A stretch of 64,000 nucleotides of DNA, from positions 81,471-145,470 of the forward strand of contig NZ_JBBWVE010000017.1 in NCBI RefSeq assembly GCF_041903755.1, written 5' to 3'. A program made the translations under genes and the position numbers. Position 1 is the stretch's first letter. Every line of letters starts with the position of its first letter. Below the pieces are notes generated by a model. The model was not told where the DNA came from, did no database searches, and saw nothing but the letters and a program-made list of their open reading frames with translations. Of the stretch, positions 1-7,715 are shown one piece after another. Source of the DNA: Thiocapsa roseilacustris (lineage in GTDB: Bacteria; Pseudomonadota; Gammaproteobacteria; Chromatiales; Chromatiaceae).

Positions 1-1
1 C

Positions 2-1555
2 GGGGTCTGGCTGGCGGCCAAGACCTACGCCGAGCGGGGGCCGACGGTCAAGATCGAGTTCCGGACGGCGTCGGGGCTGGAAGCCGGGAACACGAAGGTC
101 AAATTCAAGGATGTGGACATCGGCCAGGTCACCTCCATCGACGTGAGTGCGGACCTGAATAGCGTCGTTGTGACCGCCGAGCTCAAGCATGGCTCGGATC
201 AGTTTCTCACCGAGAAGACGCGCTTCTGGGTCGAGCGCCCGCGCGTGACCGCCAGCGGTGTCTCGGGTCTGGAAACCTTGCTGTCGGGGTCCTTCATCGC
301 GATCGATCCGGTGCGCGACGGCAAGGAAGTGTTTCAGTTCAAAGGTCTCGAGGAGCCGCCGCTGTTTACGACCTCGGAGGCGGGGACACGCTTCTCGTTG
401 CGCTCGCCGACCTTGGGGTCGTTGAACGTCGGCGCCCCGGTCTATTACCGCCAGATTCAGGTCGGGCAGGTTGCAGGCTTCTCGCTCGACGACGATGGGG
501 AGGCGGTCGGCATCGACCTCTTTGTCTTTTCGCCGCATGATCGCTTGGTATCGACGAGCACACGGTTTTGGAACGCCAGCGGGATCGATGTTTCGTTGAG
601 CGCCGTCGGCGTGACGGTGGATACCGAGTCACTGATGGCGGTCTTGATCGGCGGCGTGGCCTTCGACACGCCGGATACCATCGATGCGCCGGGCGAGCCT
701 CCGGGCGCGGGTCATGTCTTTCCGCTCTATGCGAGCCGCGACAGCGCCCATGAGAAGATCTATCTGCACAAAGAGCGCTATCTCCTCTACTTCGATGGCT
801 CGGTGCGCGGTTTGACCGTCGGCGCACCCGTCATGCTGCGCGGGATCGCGATCGGGAAGGTTCTCGATATCCAGCTCCAGCTCAGCATCGAGGACCTGCA
901 GTTTCACATCCCGGTCCTGATCGAGGTGGAGCCCGAGCGGATCGCGGTTCGCGGTGACCGAGGCGCGCTCGACGAGACGGGTATGATCAGGCAGCTGGTC
1001 GCCAAGGGGCTGCGGGCTCAGCTCAAGTCGGGCAGCCTCATTACGGGCCAGCTCTATGTCGAGCTCGATTTCTATCCGGAGGCTGCGCCCGAGGTGCTTG
1101 CGAAAGAGGGCGATTACGAGGTGCTGCCGACCGTCCCGGGCTCGCTTGAGGCGCTGACCAACAAGGTCACCGCGATCCTCGACCGACTCGAAGCCTTTCC
1201 ATTCGATCGGATCGGAAAGGATTTGACCGACACGCTCGCCGGAGCGAGCGAGATCCTGAGCTCCGCGGCGCTCAAACAGGGTATTGTGGAGCTTGAGCAA
1301 GCGCTGGCCGAGATTCGTGCGCTGGCCGCGCAGCTCAACACCGGCATTGCGCCCGAGCTCGCCGAGACATTGCGGCAGACCACTGCGACCTTGCGGGGTG
1401 TGCGCGGGATGATCGAGGAGGGCTCGCCCATTTCCGTCGAGCTGCGACGCTCGCTCAACGAGGTCTCGGGTGCGGCACGATCGCTGCGAGATCTGACGGA
1501 CTATCTGGAGCGTCACCCGGAAGCCCTGCTGAGGGGCAAAGGAGGAGGTCGATGA
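2..1555 (+). CDS. pqiB: Intermembrane transport protein PqiB (MCE domains), 5' truncated by window edge
   Basis: The reading frame is open from base 2, so the N-terminal membrane anchor lies outside the window; 517 codons are visible. PqiB forms a periplasmic tube of stacked MCE domains carrying lipid between inner and outer membranes. The fragment opens inside MCE domain 1 (GLEAGNTKVKFKDVDIGQV at residues 26-44). A second MCE copy lies at about 129-227 (VGAPVYYRQIQVGQV) and a third at about 260-372 (VGAPVMLRGIAIGKV). A helical, coiled-coil-prone tail follows, rich in Leu/Ala/Glu. Its stop overlaps the start of pqiC by ATGA, so the two are translationally coupled. Three MCE copies plus a PqiC partner fit PqiB rather than single-MCE MlaD. 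The family is clear; the lipid cargo is unknown. Confidence 0.93.
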   Translation, partial: GVWLAAKTYAERGPTVKIEFRTASGLEAGNTKVKFKDVDIGQVTSIDVSADLNSVVVTAELKHGSDQFLTEKTRFWVERPRVTASGVSGLETLLSGSFIAIDPVRDGKEVFQFKGLEEPPLFTTSEAGTRFSLRSPTLGSLNVGAPVYYRQIQVGQVAGFSLDDDGEAVGIDLFVFSPHDRLVSTSTRFWNASGIDVSLSAVGVTVDTESLMAVLIGGVAFDTPDTIDAPGEPPGAGHVFPLYASRDSAHEKIYLHKERYLLYFDGSVRGLTVGAPVMLRGIAIGKVLDIQLQLSIEDLQFHIPVLIEVEPERIAVRGDRGALDETGMIRQLVAKGLRAQLKSGSLITGQLYVELDFYPEAAPEVLAKEGDYEVLPTVPGSLEALTNKVTAILDRLEAFPFDRIGKDLTDTLAGASEILSSAALKQGIVELEQALAEIRALAAQLNTGIAPELAETLRQTTATLRGVRGMIEEGSPISVELRRSLNEVSGAARSLRDLTDYLERHPEALLRGKGGGR

Positions 1556-2232
1556 AGGTGCGTGGATTTGGGTTGGCCCCCGTGGTTGTGGTCGCGGTCG
1601 CCGTCCTGGTCTCGGCGGGCTGTGCGACCTCGCCGCCGTCGAGCTTCTACACCCTGACGCCGATGCGTGCGATGCCCGCATCGGGTGGTTCGCAAAGCAC
1701 GGCGCAGAGCACGGCGCCGGGCGTCGGGCTTGGTCCGGTCAACTTTCCTGACTTTCTCGACCGACCGCAGATCGTGACGCGCGATGCCGGCAATCGGCTG
1801 GCCATCGACGAGTTCCATCGCTGGGGCGGGACCATCCAGGACGACTTCCTGCGGGTCTGGATCGAGAACATGTCCGCCTTGTTGGGCACGACCAGCGTTT
1901 TCGCCTTTCCCAACGAGGTCCGCTATCCATTGGACTTTCGGGTGACGGCCGACGTGCTCGCCTTCGAAGGGACCCCCGACGGATACGCCGTGCTCCGGGC
2001 GCGCTGGATCGTGCTTGAGCACCGCACGGATCAGGTCCTACGCGTCGAGGAAACGCGCTACCGTCACCCGCTGGCCGAGCCGAAGGACGAGGGTGCACTC
2101 ATCGCGGCGATGAGCGAAACCCTGGGCGATTTCAGCCAGGATGTTGCGTTGACCTTGCAGCAACTCCCGAAGCCTAAGCCGCCGGCACCGGAGCAGCCGG
2201 ATGATCGGGGCGGCTTGCTGCGTATTCCCTGA
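1552..2232 (+). CDS. pqiC: PqiC-like outer-membrane lipoprotein of the MCE transport system
   Basis: A 226-residue lipoprotein of the PqiC/DUF330 family, the outer-membrane partner that docks the end of the PqiB tube. It has a signal peptide with lipobox LVSAGC (lipidated Cys24), then the family signature SSFYTLTP directly after it and a PQIVTRDAGNRLAIDEFHRWGG stretch spread over residues 70-92. The C-terminal tail is proline-rich (KPKPPAPEQP). Its start overlaps the pqiB stop by ATGA. The length is normal for the family. The DUF330 assignment is firm; naming it PqiC rests on the neighbouring PqiB. Confidence 0.9.
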   Translation: MKVRGFGLAPVVVVAVAVLVSAGCATSPPSSFYTLTPMRAMPASGGSQSTAQSTAPGVGLGPVNFPDFLDRPQIVTRDAGNRLAIDEFHRWGGTIQDDFLRVWIENMSALLGTTSVFAFPNEVRYPLDFRVTADVLAFEGTPDGYAVLRARWIVLEHRTDQVLRVEETRYRHPLAEPKDEGALIAAMSETLGDFSQDVALTLQQLPKPKPPAPEQPDDRGGLLRIP

Positions 2233-2313
2233 TGGGTTTCGCTACGCTCTACGGATTCCAGTCCGGCGATGTCGGAGCGTGGAGGATGGGTTTCGCTGCG
2301 CTCTACCCATCCT
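2231..2313. repeat. Two GAGCGCAGCGAA-type palindromic extragenic repeats
   Basis: Two imperfect copies of one short repeat follow pqiC. The second (2284-2312) is a hairpin with arms ggatggg and cccatcc around a ttcgctgcgctcta centre. The first (2231-2253) shares gatgggtttcgct and is degenerate. A related unit lies at 60353-60383 beside the IS element. On the reverse strand these units encode the VERSETH motif often seen in spurious ORFs. They look like REP-type elements between the convergent pqiC and dmeF ends, and may help transcription termination there. Confidence 0.6.
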
Positions 2314-2328
2314 ACGCCGGGAGTTGGA

Positions 2329-3378
2329 TTAGGTGATTCGGGGGCTTTCCTCAAGCGCTGCCCCGCATCCCGACTGTCTGCACTGATTGACCTCGACCGT
2401 GATATGGAGCAGGTCGGGCATGCCGGAGAGCAGACCGCGGTAGTGCTCGACCGGGCGCGGGTGGTGGGTGACGAGTGATAGGATGCAGGCGCGCCCGGCC
2501 GGTGCGATCCTCCAGACGTGCAGATCCGCGACCTGGTTGTCGGAATCGGTCTCGATGCGGCGGCGTATCTCCTGTTCGATCGGGCCGTTGTCGCCTGCGT
2601 CCAAAAGCACCTGTGCGCTCTCGCGAGCGAGCCCCCAAGCCCAGCGGCCGACAAGGGCGGCGCCGACGATTCCCATCAGCGGATCCATGAAGGCCCAACC
2701 GTAGAGCATGCCCAGCGCCAATGCGACCAACGCCAGGACGGAGGTCAGGGCATCGGCGATGACATGCAGATAGGCCGCCTTGAGGTTGTGATCCTGGATG
2801 TCGGCAAGCCCGGGATGATGGTCGTGCCGATGTTGGTCATGTGCATGATCGGCGTTTGCAGGATGGTACTCGTGCGAATGCGAACGATCGTGACCGTGAT
2901 GATGATGCTCATGTCCGGAGTGGCCCAATAACCAAGCGCTGAGCAGGTTCACGGCCAGACCGAAGACAGCGACGATCATCGCCTCCTCGTAGCGGATCTC
3001 GACCGGATCGACGAGGCGGCTCAGTGACTCGTACAGCATCCAAAGGGCGCCGGCGGCCAGCAGCAGCGCGCTTGTATAGCCTGCGAGCGAGGAGACCTTG
3101 CCGGTCCCGAAGGTGAAGTGTCGATCCGTCCCGCGCTGTCGCGCGAAGGCATAAGCATAGGCGGCGATACCGAGCGCCGCAGCGTGACTGCCCATGTGCC
3201 AGCCGTCCGCCAGCAGGGCCATCGAGCCGGTCATCCAGCCGGCGACCAACTCCACGCACATGGCCGCAAGCGTGAGACCGACGACCCAGCGCGTGCGACG
3301 CTCGGCATCCGCTTGGTCGGCGGTCGCGAAGTCGTGGCTATGACCCCAGTCGCTGATGTCGTGTGTTTGCATAGGCAT
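2329..3378 (-). CDS. dmeF: Cation diffusion facilitator, DmeF-like Co/Ni/Zn exporter
   Basis: A 349-residue CDF transporter that exports divalent metals from cytoplasm to periplasm in exchange for protons. There are six predicted membrane segments between about residues 31 and 240, with the TM2 motif LLADGWHMGSH (Asp58, His61) and the TM5 motif HVIADA (His205, Asp209) forming the transport site. A long His-rich cytoplasmic loop (about 153-190, with EHHHHGH and HDQHRHDHH) is the typical metal-sensing loop of DmeF. The C-terminal domain is the CDF cytoplasmic dimerisation fold (about 265-335). It is monocistronic. Metal specificity (Co/Ni versus Zn) is inferred from the subfamily, not shown by the sequence. 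Confidence 0.9.
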   Translation of the reverse strand: MPMQTHDISDWGHSHDFATADQADAERRTRWVVGLTLAAMCVELVAGWMTGSMALLADGWHMGSHAAALGIAAYAYAFARQRGTDRHFTFGTGKVSSLAGYTSALLLAAGALWMLYESLSRLVDPVEIRYEEAMIVAVFGLAVNLLSAWLLGHSGHEHHHHGHDRSHSHEYHPANADHAHDQHRHDHHPGLADIQDHNLKAAYLHVIADALTSVLALVALALGMLYGWAFMDPLMGIVGAALVGRWAWGLARESAQVLLDAGDNGPIEQEIRRRIETDSDNQVADLHVWRIAPAGRACILSLVTHHPRPVEHYRGLLSGMPDLLHITVEVNQCRQSGCGAALEESPRIT

Positions 3379-3925
<547 letters not shown>

Positions 3926-4168
3926 TCAGGACTCCGCCCGAGACCCCTCGCCGATCCACTCATAGGTCTCGACCGTCGCCGGGTCGCATTTGCTGCATCC
4001 GGACGTGCATCCGACGGCGCCCGTGATCCGACGAACACGGCCCTTTCGCTCCAAGATGTCGAGCATGCCGCGCAATGCATCCGGACTGGATTCGAAGCGA
4101 TAGGCCAAGTCCATCAAGCCGACCCGGCGGTGCTGCTCGAGATAACCAGAGAGCTCCGAGAGAATCAT
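3926..4168 (-). CDS. feoC: FeoC-like small winged-helix protein
   Basis: An 80-residue protein at the end of the feo operon. Residues 1-50 read as a winged helix (LSGYLEQHRRVGLMDLAYRF, then LDILERKGRVRR). The C-terminal part has a cysteine cluster CTSGCSKC with Cys54, Cys58 and Cys61. Family members usually carry four Cys for an Fe-S cluster; only three are seen here. FeoC is proposed to protect FeoB from proteolysis or to sense iron or oxygen. It starts about 50 bp downstream of the feoB stop and is probably co-transcribed. Confidence 0.85.
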   Translation of the reverse strand: MILSELSGYLEQHRRVGLMDLAYRFESSPDALRGMLDILERKGRVRRITGAVGCTSGCSKCDPATVETYEWIGEGSRAES

Positions 4169-4219
4169 GCTACATCTCCTTGACGACGTGGGGTCGATGG
4201 CGTCGACTCGAACCGGTTG

Positions 4220-6598
4220 TCATGCACCCTCGCGGACCAAACCGGTCGGTCTCGGCCCTCCGCGCTCTGCACTGATCCGCATCCCGATCACGACTGCGGC
4301 GAAGAGGGCCAGCATGCCGGCAATCCAGGCCGCCGAGCTGGTCGGATCGCGCGCGAAGATGGCGCTCTGATAGAAGACGGTGGCGACGATATAGCCGAGC
4401 CCGGTCGTCCAGAGCACCGTGAAGACCGCCCAGCCCGGCGAGGTCTCGCGATAGATGGCCGCAATCGCCGCGACACAGGGTGCATAGAGCAGGATAAAGA
4501 GCAGATAGGCGAAGGCGCCGGCGGCCCCGTCGAAGCGCGATGCCATGGCCCCGAAGGTGCCCGTGGTGATCGCTTGAGACTCGGCTACGGCAGCCGTGTC
4601 GGTCAGGTCACCGACGTTCAAGCCCATCGGGTCCTCCCAACTGCCGAGTGCATCGGCGAGGTTCGCGGGAATCGTCGCCAAGGCGCCGAGCAGACCGGCC
4701 TTCAGATCGAAGGGCGCCTCCTCTTCGGTCTCGCCGGCATCCGCGACCGCGAGGGCCGAGTAGGTCGCATCCAGGGTGCCGACCACGGCCTCCTTGGCCA
4801 GGATGCCGGTGAAGATGCCGACGGTAGCCGGCCAGTTCTCGGCGTCCAGACCCATGGGCGCGAACGCGGGCGAGAGTGTGCGACCGACCTCGGCGAGGAC
4901 GGACTTGTCGCTGTTTTCGTTGCCGAAGGAGCCGTCCGTGCCGACGCTGTTCATAACGTTGAGCACCAGCACCATGGGGACGATGACCTGACCCGCCCGG
5001 ACGACGAATCCGCCGGTACGATCGAGCGTGCGCAAGGCGACGCCTTTGATTGTCGGCAGATGATAGGGCGGCAGCTCCATGATGAAGGGTGTGGCGTCGC
5101 CCTTGAGCAGGGTGCTCTTCATGACCAAGCCGGTCAGCACCGCGACCGCGATCCCGATGAGATAGAGTCCGAAGACGATGTTCTGGCCGCCGACCGGGAA
5201 GAATGCCGCGGCGAAGAGCACATAGACCGGCAGACGCGCACCGCAGGACATGAAGGGCGCCATCAGCACCGTCAACGTCCGGTCGCGTTGGTTCTCCAAG
5301 GTCCGCGCGGCCATGATCGCCGGTACATTGCAGCCAAAGCCGACCAGCAGCGGCACGAACGACTTGCCCGGCAGACCGACGGCGCGCATGAAGCGATCCA
5401 TGACGAAGGCGGCGCGGGCCATGTAGCCGGAGTCCTCGAGGATCGACATGAAGATGTAGAGGAAAGCGATGATGGGGATAAAGGTCGCCACCACCTGGAT
5501 GCCGCCGCCGATGCCGTCGGCCAGCAACAGGATCAGCCATGCGGGCGCACCCAGACCGGCGAGGACATGCGCCGTCCCGTCCACGAAGAGCGTGCCGGCG
5601 GCCTGGTCGAAGACGTCGATGAAGGCCCCGCCGATGTTGATGGTGAACATGAACATCAGATACATCACGACCAGGAAGATCGGGATGCCGAGCATGCGGT
5701 TGAGCATGACGCGATCGATGCGATCGGAGAGATTGCGCGAGACCGCGCCGACCTGCGTCACCGATGCTTGCGTCATCGCGTGTGCAAAGCTGTAGCGGGC
5801 GTCGGCGACAAGGATGTCGATGTCCTCGGCCTGATCGCCGAGGAGCGCGCGGACCTCGGCTCGGGTCACCCGGTCGCCGACCAGGTGCTGCGCCAAATCG
5901 TCGCCCTCGAGCAGACGGGCGGCAAGCCAGCGTGGCGAGTCGCCGTTGTCGCGGGCGATTGCCGTGACCCGCGGTACGAGCGCGGCGATCGCCTTCTCGA
6001 GCAACGGCTGATAGGGGATCTCGACCTGCGGGATCGGATGGGCCGCTTGGCTCTCGAGCAGGACGTGCTTGAGCTCCGCGATGCCCTCGCCGGTGGCCGC
6101 CGAGATAGGGACGACCGGACAGCCCAGACGCTTCGCGAGGGCTGCGACGTCGATCTTCATGCCCCGCTCGCGTGCCACGTCCATCATGTTGAGTGCCACG
6201 ACCAGGGGGCGGCCCATCTCGATCAGTTGAGTGGTGAGATAGAGATTCCGCTCGAGGTTGGTCGCATCCAGGATGTTGAGGACGAGATCCGCCTCGCGAT
6301 CGTGGATGAAGTCGCGTGCGATGCGCTCGTCGAGCGAGAGATCGTGATCCGAGACATCCAGCGAATAGGTGCCTGGCAGGTCGACGAGATGAACAATGGC
6401 CCCCTCGAAACGATAACGCCCGATCTTGCGCTCCACGGTCACGCCCGGCCAGTTGCCGACGCGCTGACGCGATCCGGTCAAGGCGTTGAAAAGTGTCGTC
6501 TTGCCGCAGTTTGGATTGCCGACCACGCCGATGGTCAAGGGTTTGCTCATGGTCGTCTTCCCGGTCTCGCCGAGGGTTCCGTTCGGGGGGTTGCTCAC
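4220..6598 (-). CDS. feoB: Ferrous iron transporter FeoB
   Basis: A 792-residue Fe2+ permease of the inner membrane. The N-terminal G domain has G1 GNPNCGKT (27-34), the switch GNWPGVTVE, G3 DLPG (73-76) and G4 NMMD (137-140). A helical GDI-like spacer follows, then the membrane domain with the two gating repeats, including GCNVPAIMAARTLENQRDR and GILAKEAVVGTLD regions. The GTG start at 6598 is chosen because GGTGGAGG precedes it at good spacing and it overlaps the feoA stop (GTGA); an ATG at 6550 is the alternative. It lies in an operon with two upstream FeoA-type genes and feoC. Length is normal for the family. Confidence 0.97.
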   Translation of the reverse strand: MSNPPNGTLGETGKTTMSKPLTIGVVGNPNCGKTTLFNALTGSRQRVGNWPGVTVERKIGRYRFEGAIVHLVDLPGTYSLDVSDHDLSLDERIARDFIHDREADLVLNILDATNLERNLYLTTQLIEMGRPLVVALNMMDVARERGMKIDVAALAKRLGCPVVPISAATGEGIAELKHVLLESQAAHPIPQVEIPYQPLLEKAIAALVPRVTAIARDNGDSPRWLAARLLEGDDLAQHLVGDRVTRAEVRALLGDQAEDIDILVADARYSFAHAMTQASVTQVGAVSRNLSDRIDRVMLNRMLGIPIFLVVMYLMFMFTINIGGAFIDVFDQAAGTLFVDGTAHVLAGLGAPAWLILLLADGIGGGIQVVATFIPIIAFLYIFMSILEDSGYMARAAFVMDRFMRAVGLPGKSFVPLLVGFGCNVPAIMAARTLENQRDRTLTVLMAPFMSCGARLPVYVLFAAAFFPVGGQNIVFGLYLIGIAVAVLTGLVMKSTLLKGDATPFIMELPPYHLPTIKGVALRTLDRTGGFVVRAGQVIVPMVLVLNVMNSVGTDGSFGNENSDKSVLAEVGRTLSPAFAPMGLDAENWPATVGIFTGILAKEAVVGTLDATYSALAVADAGETEEEAPFDLKAGLLGALATIPANLADALGSWEDPMGLNVGDLTDTAAVAESQAITTGTFGAMASRFDGAAGAFAYLLFILLYAPCVAAIAAIYRETSPGWAVFTVLWTTGLGYIVATVFYQSAIFARDPTSSAAWIAGMLALFAAVVIGMRISAERGGPRPTGLVREGA

Positions 6599-6828
6599 GA
6601 CAGGGCCTCCACCAGCAGGGCGGCCGCCTCATCCTTGCGCAGGCTGATCGAGCAGCCGCGTACCCGAACCTCCACGGGATCGCCAAGCGGGGCGACCCGA
6701 ATCACCTGGATCTCTGCACCGGGGGTCAATCCCATCGAAAGGAGCTTGCGGCGATAGGCCGGCGCGCCGGCGTCAAAGCCCTGGACTCGGCCGTGATCGC
6801 CGGACTTCATGTCTCTGAGGGTGGTCAT
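6595..6828 (-). CDS. feoA: FeoA SH3-like domain protein (second of two)
   Basis: A 77-residue FeoA starting at the ATG at 6828 (MTTLRDMKSGDHGRVQGF). The family pattern is visible: RRKLLSMGLTPGAEIQV, then DPVEVRVRGCSISLRKDEA. FeoA is a small cytoplasmic SH3-like protein thought to act on FeoB's G domain. The stop overlaps the GTG start of feoB, so translation is coupled. A longer upstream frame exists but lacks family sequence, so the short start is preferred. Confidence 0.92.
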   Translation of the reverse strand: MTTLRDMKSGDHGRVQGFDAGAPAYRRKLLSMGLTPGAEIQVIRVAPLGDPVEVRVRGCSISLRKDEAAALLVEALS

Positions 6829-6895
6829 GAGTGCTGATACATCACAGAAGATCGAGTGAGGCCGGTCTCCCGGCGGTCCGGTCGGGGTTGCGCTG

Positions 6896-7192
6896 TCAGG
6901 TGAGGGGCGCGACCTGGATCTTGGCGGCCATTCCGCCGCCGAGCGCGATGCGCGCCTCGCCGCGGGCAACCAGGAGTCCGCCGCCTTGGCGTTGCACGAC
7001 AGCGAGCTCGGATCCGACGTTCAGGCCGAGCTCCGTCAGACGTGTCGTCAACCCTTTGCCGCCATGCAGTGCGACGATTCTCACGCGGGCACCTTCATCG
7101 GCCATCATGAGTGGAAATCCTTTCACGGTTGGGCCGCGCGTCGTCAGGGGCTCATGGCGGATGGGGTTTGGGTGGCCGTGTTGACCGAACAT
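6896..7192 (-). CDS. FeoA-like protein (first of two)
   Basis: A 98-residue protein with a FeoA domain at about 31-98 (ADEGARVRIVALHGGKGLTTRLTELGLNVGSELAVV, given here as its span; key part GLTTRLTELGLNVGSE). The ATG at 7192 has GGAG about nine bases upstream. It carries a roughly 30-residue N-terminal extension with FGQHGHPNPIRHEP that ordinary FeoA lacks. It is the first gene of the feo operon, about 70 bp before the second feoA. Tandem feoA genes are known in several gammaproteobacteria; whether this copy works on the same FeoB is inference. Confidence 0.87.
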   Translation of the reverse strand: MFGQHGHPNPIRHEPLTTRGPTVKGFPLMMADEGARVRIVALHGGKGLTTRLTELGLNVGSELAVVQRQGGGLLVARGEARIALGGGMAAKIQVAPLT

Positions 7193-7715
7193 TGTTGATT
7201 CTCCAATTCTCAAGGTCTCCGGAACCCGGAGGTGTCGCCGAGTCTCAAGGCGGCACGGCGCTCGCTGGGTGTGTTGAACGTCTGGATGTATCGGCTGGAT
7301 GGGCCTATCGCGTGGCGCTGCAATGGCTCGACCGGCAGGCATCCTGTCTGATGATAATACTAGTCCAGCGCGACTCTAATTGCAAATGATTCTCAACGCG
7401 GATCTGCTCCGCGGTGAAGATTCGGCCTCCATTTGCGTCCTAAGGGGGATTCGCCCTGAGAGGCTGCGGCATGCGCCTATTTCAGCAGCTTTCGCGGCCG
7501 CTTGACATGATCGGAAGCGGGTTTTCGTGACGAGTGGAGCAGTGCAGAGATTCCGAGACCGTCCGAGCATGCTTCTTTTTGCCTTCACCGGTTAGACGCA
7601 GCGTCGGGCCGGGCGGGGGGAGCGCTCGCATCCGCACATCCTGTCGGTCGGCGGCCACCGATGGTTTATCCTGTCTCGATTGCGGTGCTCGCACTCGTGA
7701 AGGGAGGGTAGGAAC
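7193..7715. promoter_or_regulatory. feo / DUF4407 divergent intergenic region
   Basis: This spacer lies between the feo operon (−) and the DUF4407 gene (+). It holds a Fur-box-like site at 7381-7395 and, on the − strand, a possible −10 element TATTAT (complement of 7354-7359). The remainder has no gene with family support. The DUF4407 start at 7716 is preceded by an AGGGAGGG ribosome-binding site. Confidence 0.5.
7381..7395 (-). promoter_or_regulatory. Fur-box-like operator upstream of feo operon
   Basis: The bases TGCAAATGATTCTCA match the 7-1-7 Fur core TGATAATnATTATCA at 11 of 14 informative positions. The site lies about 190 bases upstream of the first feo start codon and next to a candidate −10 at 7354-7359, so Fur binding would cover the −35 side. 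Iron repression of feo by Fur is established in many proteobacteria; here it is inferred from this single site. Confidence 0.65.

Noticed and set aside
4217..6757. Very long open frame (about 850 codons) on the + strand opposite feoB
   Set aside because: It is a mirror of feoB caused by high GC; its product is Arg/Asp/Gly-rich without any family feature, while feoB on the other strand has complete motifs.
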